Source: Sclerotiophoma versabilis (taxonomy: Eukaryota > Ascomycota > Dothideomycetes > Pleosporales > Didymellaceae). From it: DNA of 64,000 nt. The position numbers were made by a program, and so were the translations under genes. The stretch covers positions 2,232,001 to 2,296,000 of the forward strand of contig JAAROD010000080.1 of NCBI GenBank assembly GCA_012274445.1, in the 5' to 3' direction. The first letter of the stretch is position 1; each line of letters starts with the position of its first letter. Positions 32,457-43,310 of the stretch are shown here, piece by piece. Under the pieces are notes generated by a model. It was not told the origin of the DNA. It searched no databases and saw only the letters and a list, made by a program, of their open reading frames with translations.

Positions 32457-33167
32457 ATGGCTTCCATCTTCAACCAAAAGACACCTCCCAGTCTTCTCAT
32501 TGCGCAAGCACTTGGCATCACAGCCAGCGGGTACCTACTCGGTCAGCATCAAGCTCAAAGTTCAACAGCTTCTGAGCGCATGCACGACTAACAGTGTGGT
32601 ACAGGGCAGAATGCGGGCCTCTCGCTCAACGCAGTGCCCGCTGTGATGCAAGCACCAGCTCCTCTCGCCGCTAAGCAATGGTTCACCATCCTCACCAACG
32701 GCGGCTTCTACGGCAGGCCGCTCGCCATCATCAGCGGACTATCAGCCGCATATGTTGCCTACAACCGTATGTGAATGCCCTACTTGCCATTCCTTGTATG
32801 GCAGATGGCTGAATAAGGAACAGAGGACCCCTCCTCCCTGCCCTTCAAGCTCAACGTCGCAGCCGCCATTCTCATCCCCGGTATTGTCCCCTTCACATTC
32901 GCATTTATCGTGCCCTTGAACAACAAGCTCGAGGCCAGAATGAGACAGCTCGAGTCGAGTTCGCTGGAGGACAAGGCCGTTGAGGCTGGTATTGCCGAGG
33001 CAGAGACAACACACGCGCTGATCGACAGGTGGGGATTGCTGAACCTTGCACGGGCCGGTCTTATCGCCGCAGGCGTCTTATGTACGGTCGTGGCGGCGCT
33101 GGATAAGAGGGAGGTCGTTGGGTTTAGTGGTGTTGGGCTTGGGAGCGGTGCGAACAGGCTTGGATGA
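32457..33167 (+). CDS. DUF1772 membrane protein (anthrone-oxygenase-like family)
   Basis: Protein of 198 aa in three exons: 32457..32541, 32605..32766 and 32818..33167; introns 32542..32604 and 32767..32817 are GT-AG. The start MASIFNQKTPPS has the context AAACATGG. Four membrane helices fit: LLIAQALGITASGYLLG, LAIISGLSAAYVAYN, LNVAAAILIPGIVPFTFAFI and LARAGLIAAGVLCTVVAAL. The motif FTFAFIVPLNNKLEAR is typical of the DUF1772 family. Some members act as anthrone oxygenases in polyketide pathways, others have unknown roles. No polyketide synthase lies in this window, so a biosynthetic role is not supported here. Confidence 0.85.
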
Positions 33168-34631
33168 GGAAGAAGTACGTGTAGTCAGTGCGTTCTGGTG
33201 CTAACTACTGCGCTGCATGTGTAGTGGCTCTACTCGGTCAACAATGGGGCTTTGACACGATGCAAGACAGTCGAGTCCTGCATTGCCAGATTCTTGCAGC
33301 TAGTCCACCATAGCTCTCTTGCCTACTATATATGTAAGGAACTTCAAATTATGTGCCTCGACGCTGCGCATTCTACACACGAACTGAAGACGGAAACGGC
33401 GCACTGTGTTGGAAGCCTTCGAATAGCTAGGCAGCTTCGCAGCTTTCGCCTCTGAAGCACAGCAACGACTCAGCAATCAGCAGCTTCCTGCCCGCGTGCT
33501 CGCCTCAGTCGCAATGTGCTGTTCTTACCGCACCCAGGTCAGGTCACGCATACTCAGGTCTCAGATGTCCTGCCAATCAAGGCTCCTTTTGCTGGCAAGC
33601 TGTCCACACGGACGCCTCAGGCTGACGTCTGACCCTCATTTTCACCGAAGCGCAGAGCGCAAAGCTCGGCTCTGCCTCAGGCTGATGTTCGAAAAACTTG
33701 CACTTTGATGTTCAAGATCAGCAACACAACAGCGGCAGACTGCAAGGATCATGCACCAGGCGCCGTGTCCAGCGGGTCAAAGGCTCGGAAGCGTTCCTGG
33801 GCGTGCTGGGCTCTCCACACCTTTCGTCTGACCGTGGACCGGATTGGTGGGATTGGCCTATTTGTACGAATACGACTAGTGCGGGTTTGCCCTGCATATC
33901 ACGACATGGCCAGGCGCGCGGAGAGCAGTGAGCGAGAGTTTGCAGTCGCATGGGACTCAAGGGTCCCAAGAGACGGTGATTGCTTGAGCAGTCGGACGAG
34001 ATGGTAAGGCTTCTGTTGTGCGAGCCACGGTTATGGCCGTGCGCGGCAGTTCGGCGCCGGTCGCTTGACCTGCGCCATGCAAGAGTTGGTGCCGGTGATC
34101 CATCAAGTGGCGCACGTGGACGGGTGGGTCGCAGCTTCCTAATCGATAGCCAACCGATAGCGACGATAACAACGGCTGCCCGCTGCTGTGGAAGGTGAGC
34201 CTGGAGTGCACCAGATATCTCACGCTTCGACGCCCAAACTCCCGCTGTCCTCTTCTCTGCAATGCGAGCAAACAGACTACTATAGCTTCTGCATGTTCCA
34301 GGTCTCGCCTCCGCGGCTGAGGCTCGTTGACCCACGCCTCGTCTCCTAGCGCTCACATCGCCGCTCACACGGGCCTCCGCTCCCCGCTTTCTAGAACTGG
34401 GGCTGCATCTACCAAAAAGCGCGCAGACCCAGCCACCAGGTTGGCTGTGTCTTTTCATCCTCGCCCTCGTTTTGGTCTGCAGCAGCGACAAGGACCTGGC
34501 TTTTGGGCCTGTCATCCACGACAACTGCAGTGATTGTCCTGCATTGCATCAAGACATCACCAGGACCCTTCTTCCCCCCACGTGTCCGCCCACTATCCCC
34601 GGGGCCGAAAGTCCTGCAACGGCAGAGCAAG
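33168..34631. other. Intergenic, promoter of the F-box gene
   Basis: About 1.46 kb. A 268-codon open frame on the minus strand at 33718-34524 is Arg/Ser/Pro-rich and of random character. The reading frame of the F-box protein is open upstream to 34503. No gene recognised. Confidence 0.4.
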
Positions 34632-36743
34632 ATGGAGCCCACATCCATTGACGCCGTCGTCCTCGAGCACCCGGAAGACATGGACACGCCGATGCCTGGC
34701 ACTCCGGCCATCGATGCCCACCCGACCGACCGGCCGAAGCTCAAGGGCAGGCAGCGTCTGCTCAGTGGACTGCAGCGGATGGGCTCCTCGCCAAGCCTGA
34801 GCCTGGCAGCCATGGGAAGGACGCGGTCGCACAGCTTGAGGAGCCAGCCAAAGGCCTCGATGTCTTGCGTCTCGCTGGCAGCGACGGGCTCGCCATACGG
34901 ACACTCGTTCGGCAGCTCATACTCGTCCGAGCTGTCCAATGGCTTCTCCACTGCACCCACCTCTGTTGCCAACAGCCCTCCTGGCAGCCCCCTCTATGAC
35001 GAGAAGTTCCGTCTACGAATGCGGACTCCGGATTTTGCCTCTTCTGTGCCCCTTCCCTCGGGCCGGAGACCACACTCGAGGGCCGGCTTGGACGCTGAGG
35101 GCGACTACTTCTCCCAACCCATGCGAAAGACGGCCCCAAAGAAGCCTGCTTTCAACTTCTGGGCTGACATGCCGGCTGAGATTCGCATGCAGATCCTCCA
35201 GTACCTCACACCAAAGCAGATTGTGCGATGCTCGCTTGTGTCCAAGTCGTGGCACGCAATGTGCTTCGACGGCCAACTGTGGAGCAACTTGGACACCAGC
35301 AAGTTCTATCGCAACATCTCGGCTGATGCGCTGATCAACATCATCAAGTCAGCTGGCCCATTCGTAAAGGATCTCAACCTTCGAGGTTGCGTCCAGCTAC
35401 GCGAGCGATGGAACAAAAATGGCTTCCTGGAAGCCTGCCAGAACCTTGAGAACTTCTCGCTTGAGGGATGTCGGATCGATCGGTCATCCATTCACACCTT
35501 CCTTCTTTCCAACACACGCCTGGTTCACATCAACTTGTCCGGATTGGCTGGCGCCACAAATGCTGCCATGAAGATCATTGCCACCAACTGCCCACGAGTA
35601 GAGCTTTTGAACATTTCTTGGTGCAACAACATCGATCACCGCGGTTTGCTCAGAGTTGTCCAAGGTTGTCCCAAGCTGCGGGATCTGCGCGCCGGCGAAG
35701 TGCGAGGCTGGGATGACATTGAGCTTATGACTGAGCTGTTCGAGCGCAACACCCTTGAGAGGCTCGTCCTGATGAACTGCGACAGCCTCAACGATGAGTC
35801 TCTCGCTGCTCTCATGGAAGGTGTCGATCAGGAGGTTGATGTTCTTACCGACCGACCGATAGTGCCGCCTCGCAAGCTGAAGCACTTGGATCTTACGCGC
35901 TGCCGCACCATCACCGACGTTGGCGCGAAGACTCTGGTCGGAAATGTCCCGTTCTTGGAGGGTCTTCAGCTTTCAAAATGCGGAGGTCTGACAGACGATA
36001 CCTTGATTTCTCTGCTTCCTACAGTGCCAGTCCTAACGCACTTCGACATCGAAGAGCTTGACATACTCTCAAATGAGGTGCTCAAGACCCTTGCCGAAGC
36101 TCCATGCGCGGCTCACCTCAAGCATCTCTCCATCTCCTACTGCGAAAACCTCGGTGATACCGGCATGCTGCCCGTCCTTAAAGCATGCACCAGCCTGACA
36201 TCCCTCGAGATGGACAACACGCGCATCTCCGACCTCGTCCTTGCCGAAGCAGCGGCAAGCATGCGGAATCGCAACCGTCTCGCGCGCGCCTTGTCCGGTT
36301 CTGAACGTCCGCAGATTGGCCTGCGCATCGTCGCGTATGACTGCGCAAACGTGACATGGACCGGAGTTCGTGAAGTTCTGTCCCGCAATGCAGAGATCTC
36401 ACGGCCGTCGCCTAATGCAGCAAATCAAACCGCAACTTACCCCCGCGAAGTCATTGGCTTGAAGTGCTTCTACAGCTGGCAGCCCACTGTGGAAGAGCAC
36501 ACCAAGCGCGTTTTGAGAGGCGATTTCGCTGCTGCTGCAAGACTCGAGCGTAAGTGGGCGGATTGGATGATGATGAATGAGGAAGCAGGTGTTGGCGGTG
36601 CGGGCGCTCGTCGCCGTCGTAGAAGAGCGAGGGAGGCGCAGATGATGCATGCTGACGAAGAGGAGGGTGGTGCCGGCACTACCGGTGGTGTTGGACGTAG
36701 GCGGCGTGCGAGGAGCGGCCCCGGTGGCTGCCTTGTTATGTGA
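34632..36743 (+). CDS. F-box/LRR protein with C-terminal CaaX box
   Basis: Intronless, 703 aa. Substrate receptor of an SCF ubiquitin ligase, of the Grr1/FBXL type. The start at 34632 (AGATGGAG) gives MEPTSIDAVV; the frame is open further upstream. Residues 1-170 are Ser/Pro-rich. The F-box begins at about 174 (FWADMPAEIRMQILQYLTPK, CSLVSKSWHAMCFD). At least ten cysteine-type LRRs follow (VKDLNLRGCVQL, VELLNISWCNNI, LKHLDLTRCRTITD, LEGLQLSKCGGLTD, LKHLSISYCENLGD). A basic stretch RRRRRRA and GRRRRARSGPGG precede the last four residues CLVM, a good CaaX prenylation signal. This suggests membrane anchoring, as known for mammalian FBXL2/FBXL20. Prenylation is inferred; domains are seen. Confidence 0.92.
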   Translation: MEPTSIDAVVLEHPEDMDTPMPGTPAIDAHPTDRPKLKGRQRLLSGLQRMGSSPSLSLAAMGRTRSHSLRSQPKASMSCVSLAATGSPYGHSFGSSYSSELSNGFSTAPTSVANSPPGSPLYDEKFRLRMRTPDFASSVPLPSGRRPHSRAGLDAEGDYFSQPMRKTAPKKPAFNFWADMPAEIRMQILQYLTPKQIVRCSLVSKSWHAMCFDGQLWSNLDTSKFYRNISADALINIIKSAGPFVKDLNLRGCVQLRERWNKNGFLEACQNLENFSLEGCRIDRSSIHTFLLSNTRLVHINLSGLAGATNAAMKIIATNCPRVELLNISWCNNIDHRGLLRVVQGCPKLRDLRAGEVRGWDDIELMTELFERNTLERLVLMNCDSLNDESLAALMEGVDQEVDVLTDRPIVPPRKLKHLDLTRCRTITDVGAKTLVGNVPFLEGLQLSKCGGLTDDTLISLLPTVPVLTHFDIEELDILSNEVLKTLAEAPCAAHLKHLSISYCENLGDTGMLPVLKACTSLTSLEMDNTRISDLVLAEAAASMRNRNRLARALSGSERPQIGLRIVAYDCANVTWTGVREVLSRNAEISRPSPNAANQTATYPREVIGLKCFYSWQPTVEEHTKRVLRGDFAAAARLERKWADWMMMNEEAGVGGAGARRRRRRAREAQMMHADEEEGGAGTTGGVGRRRRARSGPGGCLVM

Positions 36744-37136
36744 GAAATACGGCTGAGCGAACGCGTTCTTCTCTTCTGTCATTGTATATTCCCTTTGTCT
36801 CGCAATCACATGCACCATATAGAGTACATCTAGGCGTTTTAGGTATCTTTTTTCTCTCATCGCACAGGAGTAGTTATCGCAATAGGGCGGTTGGTACGCC
36901 TTGGTTGAGCGTTCATCCTCGAAGCATGCATACATGCCACACGAATCATATCAGGTCAAGCTTGCACCCTCCCATTCATATCTCCCATCCGCCAAACACG
37001 AAAGATGAGCAATAACAATGTAACAAATCTCGGCTTCGGCAACGAATATGCAAAAAGAACAGGGTATCTCAAACAATATCCAACACAACACCATCAAGGG
37101 CGCGACATACGCCCGTACACGCAAACCAGGATGAAA
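36744..37136. other. Convergent 3' flanks
   Basis: About 390 bp between two convergent stops. Nothing beyond untranslated sequence seen. Confidence 0.4.
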
Positions 37137-39689
37137 TCAGAATCCAAAACTCAACTCATCCTCGCTGTCATCATCTACTCCGTCTAGACTGAAGGAGTAA
37201 CTCACTCTACGCACATTCCCCCTCAGCCCGCCTTCCAGCGACAATCGCGATCGCTGTGTTTCCAGTCCGTGCCGTAGCGCTTTCATCTCCGTTGTGCTCT
37301 TTCTCAGAGTACGCTCGCCCTCTTCGCGTTGCTCCTCAGGCAACTCGGGGTAGAACGCCACGGGCGAATCTGGAGGTGTGAAGTGCGCGCGTTTAGCGGG
37401 GATAATCACTCTCGGGCTCGAAGCGCGCGTGCGTTTCCCCAGCGAGGGAGTCGTGCGACGCGGTGTGGGTGCGCGTGCGCGTTTGATGGGGCTTGAGTGC
37501 AGCACGGGAGAAGAGGGAGGGATTGGGTCGTCGTCGCGCTCGCATTCCGAGTCTTGCACAAACTCTGCACGCTCTTCGTCTGAGGATTGCGACGGTGTTG
37601 GGAGTAGCGACAGCGTGCGAACGGGCTTTTGTAACGCGCGTGTGGTGGGCTGTTTGATGAAGGGTGTGCAGGCTACCCATTCGCCGATGCCGTCTTCCCA
37701 TCTAAAGCCGCCGGCGGCGCTGGAGGGTGTGTCGGTCTTACGGGGGGTGGGCATGATGACGAGGCGGCCTGAGGTGCGCATCTGCTTTTCAATCTCGTGC
37801 GCATACTTGAGGTGCTTGGCTTCGTCGGTTTCGTTGGCAAACTCGGTGGCGGATTCTAGCGCGATGCGCTTCAGCGTCCATAGCTTGTGGGGCAGTCGGT
37901 GGCCAGACAGGCTCGTCATTGCTTGGACGAGGCGCTGGAGTTGAGCGAAGCCGTCGTCTTGCCAGACCCGACCTGTGCCACGTGCTGTGGCTGAGATGAG
38001 GAGAGGGAGCGTGGCGAGAACAGCTGAAGAGTTGACGCCGTTCGATGAATACTGACACATGGTGTCGCTCAAATCGCGTATCAATGTGGAGGTTGATAGG
38101 CAAATCATGCTGTCATCTTTATTGCACGCTTCGAGGTATACTAGGATGGGACAAAAAATGGCCCAGCAGGCACGTTGCGCAAAGATTCGCAGGTCGTCAG
38201 GATCTGCGTCTAGTAACCTCAGTTCAGCATGGATGTCTGACCGCGATGTGAGGGCAATGGCGATGGTGTCCAGTGTCCAGGTGACTCTTCGGGTGATGAC
38301 CTTTCCTGCAATTTCCTCACGATTGTTATTGACAAGGGCTATGCTGCACAAGACGGTAAGAAGACTCGAGAAGGTCGTGTCTAAAGCTTGGCGCAAGTCT
38401 TCCCTCGAAGATGGCACAAAACGCCTTGCAATTGATCCAGTGACTTTATCTGCTAGGAGGCGCTCATCAGGAAGACCCATACCAGCAAGCATACAGGTCT
38501 CGAGGAAGCGTGTGCACGGTATAAATGTGCGCTGGTCGCCTTCGGTGATGGTGCGCACCAACCGATCCCAGACCGGGCGCATATGTACCGTAGCTAGCCA
38601 CTCCAGAGGTAAAAGCTCATGTGCAACCATGTGCTCAAGAAGGTTGTAGAGAAAGCGATGCCGACCGCTGCGATCAACGAACATCTTCGCAGTCGACATA
38701 TATGCCGACTTGTCCGCGAAGAGGTCGGCTCTAACATTCAAAGGAATAGACAACGGCTCGAGTGCAGGTAGAGCGGCTACTAGAATCTCTTCAGCCTCAT
38801 CATAGGCCCCAATAGCCAGGCAATGGCTGTGGAAATAAACCAGGCTCTCCATGGTGAGGACTTCGTCCGTGATAGCTCTGCACAGCAACGAAGTAGCATG
38901 TGCTCGCACCACTTGCTTGAAGGGACGCCAGCCTTGCCCACACCGCTGCTCGAAGCGTGTTTCAAGATGCTCATATATCTCATTCGCAACATCTCGGCCA
39001 TCTCCCTCTTCCTCTTCTTCCAGCTGGTCCAGTTCCGCAAAGTGTTCCTCGAGCTCGATGTACGCTGGGAGTTTCTTCAAGCATGCGCTCATGAGTGAGC
39101 TAGTCCCTCTTCTACTCTTCTTTTCTTCTGTTGCGTTCAAGATATTTGCGTATGCCTCTAACATGCCTAGCACGAGCTTCTTGACATCTGCTGGCACCTG
39201 CGGTCCAAGGCTTTCGATTCGGTCGATAGTCGTTATGAGGGGTCCACGGTTCTTTGTGTACTTCTTTAATGGCGAACATTGCGCAAGTGGACTGTCCATC
39301 ATCTGCCTCCCCATGCGCATAACAAGAGGTGTGAACGCGATCTCGCCAGGCCGAGCGACGTGTTGCACATCTGCGCTGCTTGACTTTGGTCCAGACAGCC
39401 TCTTCGCTTTCCGTCCGCCATATGTCTTTTTTGTCCCCTTTGCACCTGGTCTCCAATCCGGGTCGCGTGCCTTCTCAAAGCCTCGAGGTTTATTCGCCGG
39501 TCGCGTGAAATTGGTCGTCTTCTGGGGCGTGTTCTTGGTCGAAAATGCTGAGGAAGTCGTACGTGTTTCTTGTTTGGCAGTTCGTGGCAGCTCGAGCTCC
39601 TTCCTCAGCTTCGCAAGTTTGGACGACAGCGGTCGAAGCAGGCGGTTGCATCGCGAGACGTTCCAGGGTAGCTCCTCCTCGCGGCCCAT
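37137..39689 (-). CDS. Unrecognised nuclear-type protein, 850 aa
   Basis: Intronless, 850 aa. I do not recognise the family. The N-terminal about 125 aa are basic and disordered (KPRGFEKARDPDWRPGAKGT, TYGGRKAKRLSG). A long helical middle (about 135-630) has repeat-like alpha segments (ADVKKLVLGMLEAYANIL, TSLLCRAITDEVLTMESLVY, LEACNKDDSMICLSTSTLI). The C-terminus is again disordered, with Ser-Pro and Thr-Pro sites (SSPIKRARAPTPRRTTPSLG, FTPPDSPVAF) and an acidic end DDDSEDELSFGF. The CDK-type sites and basic patches suggest a cell-cycle or chromosome-linked nuclear protein, which is inference. The start MGREEELPWNV is the only ATG at the head of the frame. Confidence 0.8.
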   Translation of the reverse strand: MGREEELPWNVSRCNRLLRPLSSKLAKLRKELELPRTAKQETRTTSSAFSTKNTPQKTTNFTRPANKPRGFEKARDPDWRPGAKGTKKTYGGRKAKRLSGPKSSSADVQHVARPGEIAFTPLVMRMGRQMMDSPLAQCSPLKKYTKNRGPLITTIDRIESLGPQVPADVKKLVLGMLEAYANILNATEEKKSRRGTSSLMSACLKKLPAYIELEEHFAELDQLEEEEEGDGRDVANEIYEHLETRFEQRCGQGWRPFKQVVRAHATSLLCRAITDEVLTMESLVYFHSHCLAIGAYDEAEEILVAALPALEPLSIPLNVRADLFADKSAYMSTAKMFVDRSGRHRFLYNLLEHMVAHELLPLEWLATVHMRPVWDRLVRTITEGDQRTFIPCTRFLETCMLAGMGLPDERLLADKVTGSIARRFVPSSREDLRQALDTTFSSLLTVLCSIALVNNNREEIAGKVITRRVTWTLDTIAIALTSRSDIHAELRLLDADPDDLRIFAQRACWAIFCPILVYLEACNKDDSMICLSTSTLIRDLSDTMCQYSSNGVNSSAVLATLPLLISATARGTGRVWQDDGFAQLQRLVQAMTSLSGHRLPHKLWTLKRIALESATEFANETDEAKHLKYAHEIEKQMRTSGRLVIMPTPRKTDTPSSAAGGFRWEDGIGEWVACTPFIKQPTTRALQKPVRTLSLLPTPSQSSDEERAEFVQDSECERDDDPIPPSSPVLHSSPIKRARAPTPRRTTPSLGKRTRASSPRVIIPAKRAHFTPPDSPVAFYPELPEEQREEGERTLRKSTTEMKALRHGLETQRSRLSLEGGLRGNVRRVSYSFSLDGVDDDSEDELSFGF

Positions 39690-40234
39690 GATGATACGTA
39701 TATATATATTTGCTAAGACATGTAGCTATACATGTGGTGGTAATTGCGGTCGTAGAATGATGTGACGCCGCTGAGGCTCGTTGTTGAGGTGTTGCATTCT
39801 CACCTCATTGTTTGTTGTTGCGACCAGCCTCGGCGTAGCCTCGGCCGGATTTACGCGCTAGTTTCCCCGTTCATCGCGCACCACTCAAACGATCAAAACC
39901 TAGCGTTTCTCTAACAACTGCCCATCTGCGTTCGCAACTGCTTTTTAAATCGAAAGGATCCTTGTTGATGGTGCGATGTCCATCAATTCTATGAAGCTTG
40001 CCTTTTTGTTCCACACAACGCCATCTAGCTTTCTAAAGGATAGCCGAGACTCAACCTATCATACTCTTTGTGCGCTACCAATGGGTACTGCGCATTTTTC
40101 TAAATCTTCTTCGTTGACTAGTTAATTTTTTATTTTTTTTTGAAAAACCTTCCTGGTTTGGCCTGTTACATCCCCGTTGTAGACCTCCACGACGCTGTCA
40201 TCATCATTTATCTCTAGTATGACTGACTGCGAGC
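39690..40234. other. Intergenic with poly-T tract
   Basis: Promoter of the 850-aa gene and 3' flank of the next. Contains an alternating TA run near 39700 and a T-rich run TTTTTTATTTTTTTTTGAAAA at about 40126-40146. No gene recognised. Confidence 0.4.
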
Positions 40235-41644
40235 TCACTCGCTTACTACACTCTTCCTTGGAGCCTGAGTATCACTAATACTTCTCTTCCATGACGAGGA
40301 AATCACACCCATCAGCCCGGCGCCCATAGTGCTCAAACCCTTGCTCTTCCTCATCGGTGGCGTAGCACCGCCGTCTCGCACTGACCTGACCGGGCTTGGT
40401 GTCATGGTCCATTCTTCGACGGGGTATGCGGGATGTGGGCGATAGGCTGTAGATGGAGAAAAATTGTCTTTCTGTGGGGGAGGAAGAGGTCGGGATACCG
40501 TTTCCGGGGCATCGAACTTGATTGACGGTGGCATAGATAGGTGGGAGGTAACCAAGCGACCGCGGCGCCGCAATGACTGTGGACTTCCCGTTGAGGCTAT
40601 TGGTACTGGAGCACCGCGCGGGATGTAGGTGCCAGATGCGATACAGTCTCTGCGTGATGATGAGCAATCTATGTGGTACACGCTACAGGCCGGTGCAGGT
40701 TTGAAGGTATCTTTAGTCTTCTGCTCGGCTCCTTCCGTGCTCCAATCGTGAATCGAGATACCGTCGCTGTCGGCCTGTAGTATGTCCACCAGGTCTTTGC
40801 AGACGACATTGACTGGTTGCAGATCGTCTCTGTTGCTGTCGCAGTTTGCGCTGGCTTCGCTAGGCTCGATGACGGACATGTAGTCCCCTTCGCTCTCTAC
40901 ATAGCAATCATTGTCCAGCAGTCCGAGATCACGCAGCTGCTCCCATGTGCGGTAGTAGTAACGAAATATCGCAAACGGCTGGTCGACTGGGTCAATGAGG
41001 GCGAATTTGTAGAACCGCTTTGGCTGCTCAGGACCGGCGCGTCCAGCATTTACAAGGCTGCCAATATTAGTACAGGCCCTTCTACTAGTGCCTTGCCTCG
41101 CGCAGACTTACCTGACACTTCCAGTCTTCCTCGCAAACCCTGTCTCCTCGAATACCTCCACCTCCCTCTCGGTTCTCTTCCTCCCACTCGCGCGATGCAC
41201 TCTGACCTCCATACACCCATCCTCCATTTGGCCCTCCTTATTCGGCGCACTGAAGCAAAGCGCCCTCTTCTCAACTCTCCTCCTCCCATCCCCACTTACT
41301 CCGCTTTCAAACATGCCAAACATGGTCTTGCCCATCCAGCCATTTTCTTTTCCAGTACTCCAGCTCATCATCTTCTCTCCATCAACATACAATTTGAACA
41401 AAAAGTAGTGAGCTTCTGGTACAGGCGGCGAGACGGAGTACGTAATCCAGAACTGACTACCGGGCAGCACGGGAATATGTACGGAGCAGGATGATTCTGT
41501 GTCGTCGATGAGGGGTGGAATGGGGGGAGAAAGGTTGAGAGATGAGCGGAGAGATAGTGAGGAAGGCGGTGGGTGGTATTCGGGAAGCGTCTCAATATCG
41601 AATTGCGAGTGCAACGCGATGTTGATGCTGCGATACGTTGGCAT
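40235..41644 (-). CDS. Unrecognised fungal protein, 451 aa
   Basis: Two exons, 41644..41112 and 41057..40235; intron 41111..41058 (GTAAGT donor, TTGGCAG acceptor) keeps the frame through KTGSVS|LVNAGRAGPE. The N-terminal about 260 aa look like one folded domain, partly beta-rich (SINIALHSQFDIETLPEY, VHIPVLPGSQFWITYSVS, YFLFKLYVDGEKMMSW, WMGKTMFGMFESG), then RFYKFALIDPVDQPFAIFRY. It resembles a group of fungal hypothetical proteins that carry such a beta domain; I cannot name it with certainty. The C-terminal about 190 aa are Ser/Pro-rich and disordered. No signal peptide. The start MPTYRSINIAL was preferred over an ATG 25 codons upstream. Confidence 0.75.
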
Positions 41645-43310
41645 TGTTGAGTGGCAGGAGTTTGGCGGCGAGGTGAGCGTGTGAGTGACTGGTGTTCGGT
41701 TTCGATGCGCCTTCTCCACTTGTTTCTTGTCGGCAGGGCTCTCTCACCTCTATATGAGTGACATCATCCTAACCCCAAGGCAGCAGAACATGCTGCAGGC
41801 CAGAGCTGCTAAAACCAAGTACATGTAACTCCATTGATGCTGCGATATGCGAAGAGTCGATGCGCATCTTCTCGACCAAGGCTTGAATATAGATTCTAAG
41901 TCAGTGAGTGTTTGCAGGAAGTGCCAGTAAACTGGCAATCTTGTTGTTGTCTGTGTGTGCTCGCGTTCAACATTTTACGGGTCCCTGGTGCGCTTTGGAC
42001 ATAAAGGGTTTGCAAGACTGTCAGGTGGGAAGTCACTCCATGACAGCATTGGGACGACGTTTTGCTGAACGACATGTAAGTGTTTTCAGTTAGGCGTACT
42101 ATCTGTTGGCTTTTGTAAGCCATCACCAACTACATCAGTCTTCCCGTCTCATACCACTTCCTGAACCAGTAGCGCTGCGACAAGCCAGACAAGCTTCTTT
42201 TTCCTCTGCTCTTTCCGCTTTCTGTTTTCACCGATGTCCAGATAGATGTACGGCTGTCCAACCACAAAGAAGCAGGGTAACGATACAGAAACAGAGTATG
42301 CTTAAGCTACCCCGGATCAGAGGCTCTCTTTCAAGTATGGTAGGTTGGTGAAGCTGATTGCGTATCGTCCGCCATCCTGAATACAAGTGATCAGATCTCA
42401 AGACTAAAGGGAAAAGATCCACGTAACTGTGTTCAGAGGGCATGTGATGACTTTGGACCCTTTGAGACGAGGGGCAGGCGCCAACAAAGCAGGGCTGCGC
42501 ACGCGTTGCTTCAATTTCAGCATATGGTTGACACGGCTTGGCTTGGTTGCTGATCGCTGTAAACAGTTTGATATCGCCCCTTCTAACAAGAGCGTAGCAT
42601 GGCTGGTGAAGAGCAGGTTGGAGGATCGGGATCAACAATCCATGCGAGAGCTGTAATTGGCCCTTACACCGCCTTCGAAAGTTTTGGCTGTGAAGTGAGC
42701 AGGCCGAGCAACAAGCTTGAAAGCGACAGATCTAGTCTTTCCCAATCCGGCTAGTCGGCTTTCCTTCACCTCTTCCTGACCGTATCCTTGGAACAGCCAA
42801 GAGCGTTGCTATGCTGGGACTGGGTTGGAACATTACCCAGCTCAATTTTTCCTTGGTCTCGCTAGGGAAAAGATCTCTTATTCGGTGACGAAGGATTCAT
42901 CGTCTTTCTCAGCCTTATGCCTGCCGGCCGAAGTTTACAAAGATGCATCCAGATGTCCAAAGTCATCTGCAAAAAACAGCTCCTGCGACAAGTAACTGAA
43001 CAAATGTTACGACTTCAGTTCACCATATCAGGTTGATTTCTCAATGCAGGGGCAGAGATAGCACGGTCTCACAACAGATGCCACCACATGCACGACGTGA
43101 CGTAACCGTGTAACCCAAAAGAATTGTATCTGTAAACTCGAGAAACAGTCTCAACCCCACCATTGCTTGCGGTAATGCCAAAGATGCAGTTCAAGACACA
43201 GCTGAGCTTGCTCTCTGTGCAAAGCAAGGGGGTACGCTCATCATCTGCACGTAATTTTCGAATGCACACTGCAAAGGAGAAGACCAAATTGTCCAGGTGA
43301 AAGGAACCAA
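41645..43310. other. Intergenic, divergent promoter region
   Basis: About 1.67 kb between two divergent genes. Open frames here are short and random in composition. No RNA gene or repeat noticed. Confidence 0.4.

Noticed and set aside
32457..33167. Polyketide biosynthetic cluster around the DUF1772 gene
   Set aside because: No polyketide synthase, tailoring enzyme or cluster regulator lies in the window.
33718..34524. 268-codon open frame on the minus strand upstream of the F-box gene
   Set aside because: Arg/Ser/Pro-rich random composition, no domain, no splice partner.
38851..39765. 304-codon open frame on the plus strand
   Set aside because: It is antisense to the 850-aa gene and its Ser/Cys/Phe-rich composition is that of a shadow frame.
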